From contig OZ026535.1 of NCBI GenBank assembly GCA_964020105.1, positions 310,001 to 374,000 of the forward strand: 64,000 nt of DNA, in the 5' to 3' direction. The DNA comes from G964020105 sp964020105 (lineage in GTDB: Bacteria > Pseudomonadota > Alphaproteobacteria > WRAU01 > Hepatincolaceae). Below the pieces are notes generated by a model. The model ran no database searches and was not told where the DNA came from. It was given only the letters and a program-made list of their open reading frames with translations. Of the stretch, positions 47,666-56,580 are shown in pieces. How positions within the stretch are numbered: the stretch's first letter is position 1; the number at the start of each line of letters is the position of its first letter. The translations under genes and the position numbers were made by a program.

Positions 47666-49537
47666 GTGATTATAAGATCTTTATTTATACTATTAATTTC
47701 TGCGATAGTGATTTTTAGATTAGAGGCTTCTGAAAGGGCAAATTTAAAGATACTAGCAACAACCGACTTACATGGTCATATGTTGAATTATGATTATTAT
47801 CAAGATAAAGAGATAAAAGGCATTGGCTTAAATAGACTTGCACATATTATTAATAAGATGAGAGAAGTAAAAAATAGTAATGTATTGCTTCTTGATAATG
47901 GAGATTTAATTCAGGGGAATCCTTTTGCAGATTATGCAATGGGGATTGATTTTAAAAAGCATAAGCATCCGATGATCAAGGTTATGGAGTATCTTAAGTT
48001 TGATGTGATGAATCTTGGTAATCATGAGTTTAATTATGGTCTTGTAAAGTTAGATAAGGTGTTAGGGCAAACTAAGATTCCCATTGTTAATGCAAATATA
48101 TATGATAAGGGAGGCATTAAGAATAAGTATAGAAGGTATGTAATCTTAGAGAAGGAAATTCATGATAGTGAAGGAGGGGTATCGACGATAAAGATAGGGA
48201 TAACAGGGGTGACTCCTCCACAGATTATGGATTGGGATAAGTCTCATTTAGAGGGGAAGATAACGGTTAAAGAGATTGTAAAAGAGGTGCGAGCAGTTGT
48301 TCGAGAGTTAAGAGAGAGAAAGGTTGATATTATTATTGTGCTATCGCATAGTGGGATAGGCAATAGTAGTGAGAACGCAGTTTTAGATATTGCAAAAATT
48401 GAGGGTATTAATTTTATTGTATCCGGACATGATCACGGAGTGTTTCCGAAAGTAGAAAATCCTGTTTATAAGGATAGTAAAGAGATAGATAATAAAAATG
48501 GCACTATAAATGGTATTCCTGTTGTAATGGCTGGAGCTTATGGTAGTCATCTTGGTTTATTTGATATAGATTTAGAAAAAGGGACAGAAGGTTGGATTAT
48601 TAAATCTGTAGATACAAGGTTGTTACAGACAGATGAAAGTGATGATAATATTGACAAGCTTATTGCCAATGAGCAAAAGCAAGCACGTAAATATATAAAT
48701 ACGAAGATAGGGAGCGTAGATAGTAAAATTGCTAATTATTTTGTTTTTTTGAGAGATGATTTTTCTATTGAGTTAGTGAATAAAGCACAAATAGATTATG
48801 TAAGTAAAATTTTTTTAAAAGATCATCCACAATATAAAGATTTAGCTGTTATTTCTGCTACAGGTGTATATAAAAATGGGGGTCGAGGGGGTGTAAATGC
48901 TTATACTGTTGTAGATAAGGGAGATTTAACAATTAGAAGTGTAAGTGATTTATATGCATTTTCAAATACTTTAGTAGTTTTAAAAATCAATGGGAAAGAG
49001 TTAAGGGAGTGGTTAGAGTGGAGTGCGCAAGCTTATAATAAGTTAGATGGTAACAAAAGAGATATTAATATTATAAATTCTAATTTCAGATCATATAATT
49101 TTGATATTATAGATGGAATAAGTTATAAAATAAACATTGCAAAAGATTCTAGGTATAAAGATTTTGTTGTAACAAACAAAGATCATTATAGGATAGAAGA
49201 TTTAAAACATAATGATATAAATATAAAAGACAGTGATGAGTTTTTAGTTGCTACTAGTAATTATAGGGCAAATATGAACATCCTAATAAATAAAGATAAT
49301 AAGAATATATTGTTAGATAGTGGGATTGAAAATAAGAAGATTGTGATTGATTATATTAAGGACACTAAAAATATCATAAATATAGTTGATAATAATTGGC
49401 AGTTAACATTTGATAGAGGAACAGGTGGAGTATTTATTGCTCCTGCTGTAGCTAGGGAAGATATAGCTGAAGATGGTAGAGTAGAATATATCAAAGATAT
49501 TGAGAATGGATTTGCGCTATATAGGGTGGTTAGATAA
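47666..49537 (+). CDS. CpdB-type 2',3'-cyclic nucleotide phosphodiesterase/3'-nucleotidase
   Basis: The protein is about 623 residues. A signal peptide (ending LEASE) precedes the metallophosphoesterase blocks LATTDLHGHMLNYDYYQD, NGDLIQGNPFADY, GNHEFNYGL, LSHSGIG and GHDHGVFP, which coordinate two metals. The C-terminal 5'-nucleotidase domain is present with SATGVYKNGGRGG and NSNFRSYNFDIIDG. DYYQD and NPFADY point to the CpdB branch, which degrades cyclic and 3' nucleotides in the periplasm. GTG at 47666 follows AGGTGA by five bases; an upstream GTG at 47657 is possible. It is a second nucleotidase besides 25890-27398. Confidence 0.85.
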   Translation: MIIRSLFILLISAIVIFRLEASERANLKILATTDLHGHMLNYDYYQDKEIKGIGLNRLAHIINKMREVKNSNVLLLDNGDLIQGNPFADYAMGIDFKKHKHPMIKVMEYLKFDVMNLGNHEFNYGLVKLDKVLGQTKIPIVNANIYDKGGIKNKYRRYVILEKEIHDSEGGVSTIKIGITGVTPPQIMDWDKSHLEGKITVKEIVKEVRAVVRELRERKVDIIIVLSHSGIGNSSENAVLDIAKIEGINFIVSGHDHGVFPKVENPVYKDSKEIDNKNGTINGIPVVMAGAYGSHLGLFDIDLEKGTEGWIIKSVDTRLLQTDESDDNIDKLIANEQKQARKYINTKIGSVDSKIANYFVFLRDDFSIELVNKAQIDYVSKIFLKDHPQYKDLAVISATGVYKNGGRGGVNAYTVVDKGDLTIRSVSDLYAFSNTLVVLKINGKELREWLEWSAQAYNKLDGNKRDINIINSNFRSYNFDIIDGISYKINIAKDSRYKDFVVTNKDHYRIEDLKHNDINIKDSDEFLVATSNYRANMNILINKDNKNILLDSGIENKKIVIDYIKDTKNIINIVDNNWQLTFDRGTGGVFIAPAVAREDIAEDGRVEYIKDIENGFALYRVVR

Positions 49538-49784
49538 TTAATATGATTATCTAAGCATAGATTTTAATTTTGGGAATTTGTATATTGATGGTTAAGGTAT
49601 TGTTATGTAGGTTTTTTGATAGTAAGCATATTATGCAGGAAATATAAGGGACCAAAGGGAATTATATTGTTATGTATTGCTCAGTTAGTAGAAGAATGAG
49701 GGGGAGCTATATAGACAATTAGTACAAGGTATTTAAAAGGAGTTGTATGTTTCATCTGAGGGGGAAGTTTAAAGTGATATAATT

Positions 49785-49823
49785 AAAAAAGGTATATTAA
49801 TAAATATATAATATACCTTTTTT
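49785..49823. terminator. Terminator between the convergent CpdB and catalase genes
   Basis: AAAAGGTATATTA (49787-49799) pairs with TAATATACCTTTT (49809-49821), with T-runs on one side and A-runs on the other. It can stop both converging transcripts. Confidence 0.8.
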
Positions 49824-49844
49824 AAGTTATAGTTCTGAAGAATT

Positions 49845-51368
49845 CTAACTTGCAGTAGCGATGACTCTTTCTTCTTGGGTCATGGAGGCTAGTTGTATTA
49901 TTTCAGGTAGAGACAATCCTAATTTTTTAGCAACTTCAGAGCCATAATTTTCGTTACATTTATAGAACAATGCGCACTGACGTTTTTGGATACGTAACAA
50001 AGCGCCAGATAAGCTACCAGCGATATTAGTAGTTAGATCATCTTTTTCAGAATCACTAAGAACACGAGAATACAGCTCACCTGCCTGGATGAAGTCAACA
50101 TCTGTAAGTTCAAGTATATGGCGTGCACCGTGTGAGGATAAGTCAAGTGATGGTGTTTTATATGAACTATCTGGAGTAGCAGAAGAAAAAGAATTAGGAT
50201 AATAATTAACAGATTTACCGCCATTATCATCCACCACCATAAAGCCGTCTCTTTGATAGGTTGCAACTTTGGCATTTTTAGGCTGATTTACTGGTACTAG
50301 ATGGTGATTTGTGCCAACTCTGTATCTGTGGGCATCGGGATAGGCAAATAATCTACCTTGTAGCATTTTATCGGGAGAGGCAGCAACTCCAGGGACAAAG
50401 TTACCGGGAGAGAAAGCTGCTTGTTCAACTTCTGCGAAGTAATTTTCAGGATTTTTATTAAGAACTATTTTGCCCACTTCAATTAAGGGGAAGTCTTTTT
50501 TATACCAAACTTTTGTTACATCAAATGGGTCAAATTTATAAGTGTTTGCTTGCTCATCGGTCATAATTTGGACATAAGCAGTCCAGGAAGGATAATTACC
50601 TTTTTCAATATTGCTATATAGATGCCTAGTAGCGTGGTCTGGGTCTTCACCCATTAGTTTAACGGCTTCAGTAGCTTTTAAGTTTTCCGATTTAGCATCG
50701 GCGTGGAAATGCCATTTCATCCAAACAAAGGAGCCATCTTTTTTATAAAACATAAAAGTATGACTGCTATAACCGTTCATGTGGGTATAGTTTTTAGGGG
50801 TGCCACGATTAGAGAATAGAATGGTAACTTGATGGATAGATTCTGGAGTTAAGGAGAAGAAATCCCATACCATATTAGGATCTTTTGTATTAGTGGCAGG
50901 ATTTCTTTTTTGAGTATGAATAAAATCAGGAAATTTTATAGCATCCCTAATAAAGAATATAGGGGTATTATTGCCAACGATATCGTAGTTTCCTTCATTA
51001 GTGTACAGTTTAATAGAGAAGCCTCTTGGGTCTCTTTCAGCGTCTGCAGAGCCTTTTTCACCTCCAACGGTGGAGAATCTTATGAAGAGATCTGTTTTTT
51101 TACCTATTTCAGATAGGAAATCAGCACTTGTGTATTGGCTAATATTTTTGGTTACTTCAAAGTATCCGTAAGCACCGGCACCTTTTGCATGGACAACTCG
51201 TTCTGGGATTCTTTCTCTATTAAAATGCGCTAATTTTTCAACTAAATGAGTATCCTCTAGTAAGGTTCTTGGTTTTGGATGTCCAGTAGTGATAGAGGTA
51301 TTATCTTCATATACCGGAGCACCTGAAGAAGTAGTTAATGTTTTTTTGTTCATAATATTTTTTTCCAT
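49845..51368 (-). CDS. katA: Heme catalase
   Basis: Catalase breaks hydrogen peroxide into water and oxygen. The 507-residue monofunctional clade-3 type enzyme shows the distal His in ERVVHAKGAGAYG, Asn in DIVGNNTPIFF and the heme-binding Tyr in RLFAYPDAHRYRVG. Two starts are possible: ATG at 51368, or MNKKTLTTSSGAP at 51353 with GGA about ten bases upstream. A promoter and a palindrome lie upstream. The gene is uncommon in Rickettsiales-like genomes, so acquisition by transfer is possible. It protects against host oxidative stress. Confidence 0.95.
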   Translation of the reverse strand: MEKNIMNKKTLTTSSGAPVYEDNTSITTGHPKPRTLLEDTHLVEKLAHFNRERIPERVVHAKGAGAYGYFEVTKNISQYTSADFLSEIGKKTDLFIRFSTVGGEKGSADAERDPRGFSIKLYTNEGNYDIVGNNTPIFFIRDAIKFPDFIHTQKRNPATNTKDPNMVWDFFSLTPESIHQVTILFSNRGTPKNYTHMNGYSSHTFMFYKKDGSFVWMKWHFHADAKSENLKATEAVKLMGEDPDHATRHLYSNIEKGNYPSWTAYVQIMTDEQANTYKFDPFDVTKVWYKKDFPLIEVGKIVLNKNPENYFAEVEQAAFSPGNFVPGVAASPDKMLQGRLFAYPDAHRYRVGTNHHLVPVNQPKNAKVATYQRDGFMVVDDNGGKSVNYYPNSFSSATPDSSYKTPSLDLSSHGARHILELTDVDFIQAGELYSRVLSDSEKDDLTTNIAGSLSGALLRIQKRQCALFYKCNENYGSEVAKKLGLSLPEIIQLASMTQEERVIATAS

Positions 51369-51502
51369 TTTTAATTTTCGAAGTAGCGAATCATTAAGAT
51401 ATTGTATAAATTAAAATCAAACATTTTCATTATAATCATCAAGGCAGGCAAGAGATCAATAAAGAGATTCTGATGCTAACCAAGGGGTTGTTTGATCCTA
51501 TT

Positions 51503-51531
51503 AGTTGTATTAAGATTAAATTAATACAACT
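51503..51531. promoter_or_regulatory. Perfect palindrome at the katA start point, operator candidate
   Basis: AGTTGTATTAA (51503-51513) and TTAATACAACT (51521-51531) form an 11-bp perfect inverted repeat with seven bases between. It starts about two bases after the predicted transcription start. It could be an operator for a redox-responsive repressor or a leader hairpin. Confidence 0.55.
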
Positions 51532-51539
51532 GAAACTAA

Positions 51540-51567
51540 ACTATACTAAAATACAATATATTGTCAA
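51540..51567 (-). promoter_or_regulatory. katA promoter
   Basis: On the minus strand TTGACA (51567-51562) and TATAGT (51545-51540) are separated by 16 bases. Transcription would start near 51533, leaving a leader of about 165 bases before the first ATG. The perfect -35 suggests a strong promoter. Confidence 0.7.
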
Positions 51568-51599
51568 TATAAATTATAAACATTCTAAATAACTTTTTA

Positions 51600-52772
51600 G
51601 AAGAGGTGGGGGTAATGTGGATTAGCCAAGGTATCGAGATTTTGGTTAAATAAGAATCAATAGGAAAGAATAAGATCTATAATAAGGTAAAAATAGATGG
51701 AGTGGGAGGTTAAGGTCAGGGTTAGGGAAGAATAAAAACGTTGCAAAAGCAAATAAAATAGTATATAATGTGAAGTCATATGATGTTAATTTGCCTCTAA
51801 GGTAAGAATATTTTTTTGTACATTGTAGGATGTAAATATCATATTTTCATATTTTTCAATAGAAAATTTTTCAGTAGGGACAGTCAGTTAGTTGTGTTTC
51901 TAGACATTTTTCATGCATATGTATGATATCCAGGTTTCAAGTTAATAAAAATACTGTGAGTAAAGTTTAGGGTAATAGATCAAATAAAGCAGGAAAGAGT
52001 TTTTTTGTGGTATTTTGGGCGTTATTGGTTGAAATTCATCCCTTGTGAAAAGGGGAGTAGGATAAAGGGAATAAGGAGGAAGAAGGACCTTTGTAGAATT
52101 CATCTAATTCTGGGATTTAGCAAGAGAAGGAAGAGCAATAATTCGCAAATTGCGAATTATTGCAGAGCATCACACACTTTTTCTAGTCATCAATTCCAAG
52201 AAAAGATTGGCTAAGAGAGGGGTGAAGATTAAAAAAAGAAAAATTCGCAAAAAGCGAATCTTAAGAGGCAAGGGTTTCTGCTTAAGCCCCCCTGTAGTAG
52301 GTAGGGAGGTGAAGCAAAAAGAAAGGATAGGGTGGATTATCTAAAATAAAAGACAAACCTTAGTAAATAAGCCTACTGCCCCCCGAAATGTGTGTGGGCA
52401 GATAAGAGGAGGGTAATAAATGTGAGGAAGTAATGATTTTCGAAGTGGTAACAAGCTCTCCAAGGAGCAACAGGATAAGTGTTTTTGAGGGTGCTCTCTC
52501 CCTACCCTCCCCCGCCGCGGGGGGAGTTCCCCTATGGAGGAGGGAGTTTAGGGCTAGGAGAGAGGAAAAGGGTTAAGAAAGGAGTAGGGTTACCCTCCCC
52601 ACTTTATACCCCCCTACCCTCTCCAAGGGAGAGGAGCCGAGTAGATAAGTGTTTTTGAGGGTGCTTTCCCCCTACCCTTTCCAAGGGAGGGGATCGTAGT
52701 AGATAAGTATTTTTGAGGGGAACTTTTCCCCCCTCCCCCTCTTTAAGGGAGGTGGAAGTGTTGATAGATAAG
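51600..52772. repeat. Palindrome-rich region with GC-rich direct repeats, no gene
   Basis: Between katA and the coiled-coil gene no coding frame is convincing. It holds a perfect 13-bp palindrome at 52135-52163 (core ATTCGC/GCGAAT) and a second one at 52243-52259. From about 52440 the sequence turns GC-rich: GATAAGTGTTTTTGAGGG recurs at 52474, 52644 and (with A for G) 52702. It alternates with palindromic blocks such as CCTCTCC, AA, GGGAGAGG and CTCCCCC, GCCGC, GGGGGGAG near 52508-52530. This is unlike the AT-rich flanks. Confidence 0.8.
52226..52292. repeat. Copy 1 of a ~65-bp element with ATTCGC/GCGAAT core
   Basis: The block GATTAAAAAAAG, AAATTCGC, AAAAA, GCGAATCTTA, GGCAAGGGTTTCTGC, then CCCCC reappears with few changes at 53962-54035. 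Both contain a stem formed by ATTCGC and GCGAAT and end at a C-run. The same core is found in the palindrome at 52135-52163. Confidence 0.7.
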
Positions 52773-53822
52773 TTAAAGGGGTTTATATTGAAGGAAGAAA
52801 TAGAGGAAGAGAGCTATTGCAATAACGCCAGGAAGGATATAGGCCAAGTAATAAAGGGTTTTTTGCAAAGGAGAATAAGCGGCAACGCGAGCCTTACGAG
52901 CGGCAATAAGTTGCAAGCGTCGCTCTTTGCCCTTAGCATAATTTTCCTTAATTTGGCGTTTTGTATCAATATATTCTTCTTTAAGCTGTTGGACAGTTTT
53001 AGCATGCTCATCCTTCCGCAGAGCGTCCCTGGCAGCAATTTTAGCTTTTTTCTCAGCCTCCTTAGAGTTCCACTCAGCGTCCTTAGCGGCGATGTCGGCC
53101 TTTTTCGCAGCGTCCTTAGCGGCGATGTCGGCCTTTTTCGCAGCGTCCTTAGCCCTTCTTTCAGCTTTTTCAGCTTCCCACTTAGCGTCAGCTTTTGCCC
53201 TTCTTTCAGCTATTTCAACGTCCATGGCTGCCATCTTCGCCTTATATCTAGCCTTCCTCTCTGCCTTCTCAATCTTCCAGGCCTCGTCCTCGGCCAACTT
53301 CTTAGCCTTCCAGGCCTCGTCCTCGGCCAACTTCTTAGCCTTCCAGGCCTCGTCCTCGGCCTTGCGTTTAGCGTCCTTGGCTGCATATTCCTCTTTGGTA
53401 CTAGCAAAAATATTTAGTAAAATTAAAAACGAAGAAAAAGTAAAAAGAACAGCAGCGGAGATATAGAAATGATAATAGAGCAAAATAGTAAGAGAAGTAG
53501 TGCTTGCGAAAAGTACAGAACAAGTAAGATCAAAGGGGTTTTGTTTTTTGGATGCTTGGTATTTACTATAGAGAAAAGGGAACCATTTAGCTACTAGGGT
53601 TATAGATTTAGGATGATCTTTAAATAAACTATCTAAGGAAAGAGCAGCAAAAGTAAAGGCCATAAAAGAGTAGGTAGAAACAAAAATATTGTGGATGGTG
53701 TTAGGGGAGGTATGAGGGAAGAAATCAACAGTTAAAGCGACAGCGCTGTGAGCAATAACGTAGCTATAAGGAATTAGTAAAAGATAACCGTAGAAAGGAA
53801 GGGTAAAGCTAATGACATTCAT
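52773..53822 (-). CDS. Membrane protein with long charged coiled-coil repeats
   Basis: The 349-residue protein has N-terminal hydrophobic helices (about 5-35, 45-65, 100-140), then a long Ala/Lys/Glu-rich helix (about 142-315) with repeats AEDEAWKAKKL (three times) and AAKKADIAAKD (twice), and one C-terminal helix (about 325-345). It looks like a membrane anchor with a long rigid helix reaching out of the membrane. The repeated DNA is GC-rich, unlike the local genes. I do not recognise a family; TolA-like spacers are the nearest analogy by composition only. It is divergent from the tail genes. Confidence 0.6.
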   Translation of the reverse strand: MNVISFTLPFYGYLLLIPYSYVIAHSAVALTVDFFPHTSPNTIHNIFVSTYSFMAFTFAALSLDSLFKDHPKSITLVAKWFPFLYSKYQASKKQNPFDLTCSVLFASTTSLTILLYYHFYISAAVLFTFSSFLILLNIFASTKEEYAAKDAKRKAEDEAWKAKKLAEDEAWKAKKLAEDEAWKIEKAERKARYKAKMAAMDVEIAERRAKADAKWEAEKAERRAKDAAKKADIAAKDAAKKADIAAKDAEWNSKEAEKKAKIAARDALRKDEHAKTVQQLKEEYIDTKRQIKENYAKGKERRLQLIAARKARVAAYSPLQKTLYYLAYILPGVIAIALFLYFFLQYKPL

Positions 53823-53961
53823 AAGAACAACCTATGGTTAGTGAAATACCAGTAAAATTTAACATAAAAGGAGATAGGAATGCAAGAGATAAAACTAGAA
53901 TAAGGGAGGAGGTAAGGTTTTAACATAAGCTTCTTCTTAGAGAGATAGAGAGGATGTGGTT

Positions 53962-54058
53962 ATGATTAAAAAAGGAAAGATTCGCAAAAGGCGAATCTTA
54001 GTAGGCAGGGGTTTCTGCTAATCCCCCCCCCCCCCGCACTGCGGGGGGGGGGGGGGGG
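53962..54058. repeat. Element copy 2 ending in a C13/G16 hairpin
   Basis: The ATTCGC element copy (GATTCGC, AAAAG, GCGAATC at 53979-53997) runs into 13 C (54023-54035), GCACTGC, and 16 G (54043-54058). The C and G runs can pair fully over 13 bp, plus GC/GC, around ACT. Such a GC stem is extreme in this AT-rich DNA. It lies about 60 bases before the tape-measure start, so it could affect its transcription or translation. Confidence 0.85.
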
Positions 54059-54119
54059 ATAATAAAATAAAGTAACAAAATAAAACAACAATAGTAAAAA
54101 ATAAAGGAAGTAAAAGAAA

Positions 54120-56330
54120 ATGGAAGCAATTAACAAGGGTTTAGATAGTGCTAGAGTTAACCAAGAGCTAGTAAAAAGACTGCAAGAGATAGGGGTAAAT
54201 ATGAGCAGATTGCAGGAGGGCTTAAGTGTATTAGTAAATAGTTTTAAAGAGCTAGATAATGGTTTAAAGAGGTTGCAAGAGAACATAATAAAGATGAACG
54301 GAGTATTGGGAGAGATATTGCAGATAAAGGCATTTGGTGATTCAATAAAGTACCTAAATAGTGCGATAGATAGATTGTCAGAGATATGTAGTTGTAAGGG
54401 AGGCAAGGGAGAAGAAGGAGATAGTGGAGGAAATGGTTTTTGGGGATGGTATGATAAGATGACATCAAGGATAGCAAACACAATTAATATACTGGGTGCC
54501 CTTTATAAAGGGATAAAATTAGGAATAAAAGGGATAAATTGGTTAAAATCATTAGAATCAGTGCAAGAAATTATGAAGGCTTTCAAAACTGCAATGATAA
54601 ATTTTGGCAAGTGCTTAGGGGGGCTCTTGGGAGGTCTAAGCAAGGGCTTAGGGGGACTTTTTGGGATAGGGAAGAAGGGAGCGGATAAAGGAGTAGGTAA
54701 AGTGACGGAGGTATTGGGTAGTGGAAGTAAAGGTAAGGGAAGCAAGGGGATGGAGGGAGTGAGAGGTTTTGGTAGGAGAGCTGGAGGAGCTGCAGTGGCG
54801 GGAGGCAAAGCGGTAGGAGGTGCTGCAGTGGCGGGAGGCAAAGCGGTAGGCGGAGTAGTAAGAGCTGGAGGATTAATGGCGTGGAAGGGAGGTAAAGCGG
54901 TAGTGGGAGGGGCCATAGGAGGAGCGAAATGGTTAGGTAGCGGAGTGGGAAACTTAATGAAGTACATAAGTAGCATGAAGGTACTAAATGTAGTGATGAG
55001 GGTAGCAAGTATAATAGGAGGTATATTCAACGCGGTAATGCTGGCTAATCCGATAGGATTGATAGTGTTAGGAGTGGCGCTAGCGGTGGGAGCGATAATA
55101 TTATTTATAGCGTATTTTGATGAGATAGCGGCGGTGTGCGGCAAGGTATTTAGTTGGATAGGGAAGGTATTTAAGGGTACATTTAGCGCGATAGTGAAGG
55201 GAGTTAAGGCGTATTTTAGGTTTGTGATAGGAGTATTTAAGGGTATAGGAAGGGTAGTGAGTATAGTATTTGGATTTATCAAGAAGGTGGTGATGGGATA
55301 TTTTAGGTTTGTGATAGGGGTATTTAGGGGTATATGGAATGTAGTTAGTGGAGTATGGGAGAGCATATGGGGATGTATAAGTGGTGTGATAGAGAGGTTA
55401 AAGGAGTGTTTGGCGCCATTTTTTGATTCTCTAGATAAGATAGGTGTGTGGTTAGGACTGAAGGGAGAGAAGAAGATAGAGATAGATGAGAAGGGGAATA
55501 AGGTAGTGACAGAGGAGCTAAGTAGGGTAGAGCAGACGAGGGAGAGTATGAAGAAGAATGAGAGCAATATAAAACCGATAGTATTAAGAAGAGAGGTGGT
55601 AGAGGAGAATAGATTCGCAAGTGGTGGATTCGCAGGGGGAGGATTCGCAGATAATGGATCTGCAACAGGAGGATTCGCAGGAGAAGGAAGTAAGGGAGGA
55701 AGTAGTAAGGGAGGAAGTAGTAAGGGAGAAGAGATTAAAGAGGAAGAGGAGAGAGAGTACGTGGGTTCAGATGGTAGGGTGTATAGTAGCAAATATGGTA
55801 AGAGGAGTGAGGAGGGGGGAGTAAGCAAGTATACCTATATAAATCCGTATAGTCCAAATGTAAATAAGCTGAGCAATGGGAAAGAGGGATACCATAGTAA
55901 AGATTATGAGGGGAGCAGTAGCAATAGTAGCAATAGTAATAGTAATAGTATGTCTAATAGTACTACTAGCTTTAACTCTTCTAATTCTTCTAACAATGGA
56001 TATAATTCTTCTAACCATGCATCTAATTCTTCTAACCATGCATCTAATTCTTCTAACCATGCATCTAATTCTTCTAACCATGCATCTAATTCTTCTAACA
56101 ATGGATATAATTCTTCTAAGTATATCTCTAATACCTCTAACTCTAAGAGCAGTAATAATCAATCTAATCAGGGAGGAAATAATTCTAAAGGAAATAATAC
56201 TAACCACACAACCAACATTGTACAACACTTTAACATCAACATAGATGGCAATAATACTGATATTGACGAACTTGTTGAAGAAATAACAAGAAAATTTAAA
56301 GCACAAAAAGCACTACTAATGAGAGGGTAA
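54120..56330 (+). CDS. Phage tail tape-measure protein
   Basis: The 736-residue protein has an N-terminal coiled coil (about 1-90), a Gly/Ala-rich central part with two repeats of AAVAGGKAVGG (about 220-245), then hydrophobic LANPIGLIVLGVALAVGAIILFIAYFDEI, which is the classic P2/Mu-type tape-measure signature. FRFVIGVF repeats follow. The C-terminal third is Gly/Phe repeats and a Ser/Asn-rich low-complexity tract (about 600-690) with a 21-bp DNA repeat (SSNHASN). Tape-measure proteins set tail length. The upper strand is very purine-rich. It is next to gpU, gpX and gpD. Confidence 0.8.
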   Translation: MEAINKGLDSARVNQELVKRLQEIGVNMSRLQEGLSVLVNSFKELDNGLKRLQENIIKMNGVLGEILQIKAFGDSIKYLNSAIDRLSEICSCKGGKGEEGDSGGNGFWGWYDKMTSRIANTINILGALYKGIKLGIKGINWLKSLESVQEIMKAFKTAMINFGKCLGGLLGGLSKGLGGLFGIGKKGADKGVGKVTEVLGSGSKGKGSKGMEGVRGFGRRAGGAAVAGGKAVGGAAVAGGKAVGGVVRAGGLMAWKGGKAVVGGAIGGAKWLGSGVGNLMKYISSMKVLNVVMRVASIIGGIFNAVMLANPIGLIVLGVALAVGAIILFIAYFDEIAAVCGKVFSWIGKVFKGTFSAIVKGVKAYFRFVIGVFKGIGRVVSIVFGFIKKVVMGYFRFVIGVFRGIWNVVSGVWESIWGCISGVIERLKECLAPFFDSLDKIGVWLGLKGEKKIEIDEKGNKVVTEELSRVEQTRESMKKNESNIKPIVLRREVVEENRFASGGFAGGGFADNGSATGGFAGEGSKGGSSKGGSSKGEEIKEEEEREYVGSDGRVYSSKYGKRSEEGGVSKYTYINPYSPNVNKLSNGKEGYHSKDYEGSSSNSSNSNSNSMSNSTTSFNSSNSSNNGYNSSNHASNSSNHASNSSNHASNSSNHASNSSNNGYNSSKYISNTSNSKSSNNQSNQGGNNSKGNNTNHTTNIVQHFNINIDGNNTDIDELVEEITRKFKAQKALLMRG
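56004..56087 (+). repeat. Four 21-bp repeats in the tape-measure gene
   Basis: AATTCTTCTAACCATGCATCT is repeated four times (56004, 56025, 56046, 56067), then once in a changed form with AACAATGGATAT. It encodes SSNHASN units in frame. Copy number can change without breaking the frame. Confidence 0.9.
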
Positions 56331-56580
56331 TATGATATTGGACAAAACTTTAACATCAACATAGAGAGCAGTAATACTGATATTGACGAACTTGTTGAAG
56401 AAATAACAAGAAAATTTAAAGCACAAAAAGCACTACTAATGAGAGGGTAATATGATATTGTACAAAACTTTAACATCAACATAGAGAGCAGTAATACTGA
56501 TATTGACGAACTTGTTGAAGAAATAACAAGAAAATTTAAAGCACAAAAAGCACTACTAATGAGAGGGTAATTATGATATT
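56221..56580 (+). repeat. Three tandem copies of a 120-bp block across the tape-measure/gpU boundary
   Basis: Blocks at 56221-56340, 56341-56460 and 56461-56580 are nearly identical. Each contains the last ~36 codons of the tape-measure gene, its stop (GAGGGTAATATG) and the first bases of the next start. Only the first stop ends the real tape measure and only the last start (56573) begins gpU; the two in between begin short frames of about ten codons (MILDKTLTST, MILYKTLTST). The duplication kept both genes intact. Confidence 0.9.

Noticed and set aside
52005..52344. Two overlapping plus-strand frames of 64-69 codons
   Set aside because: They run through a perfect palindrome and repeat elements, are very basic and match nothing.
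53210..53466. Frames on the plus and minus strand within the coiled-coil membrane gene
   Set aside because: They are shadows of its repeats; their composition mirrors the repeat unit.
56004..56087. The 21-bp repeats as a CRISPR array
   Set aside because: The units abut without spacers and encode an in-frame Ser/Asn repeat.
54244..56306. Long minus-strand frames opposite the tape-measure gene
   Set aside because: They are caused by the purine-rich strand and low-complexity repeats; the plus-strand frame has the family signature.
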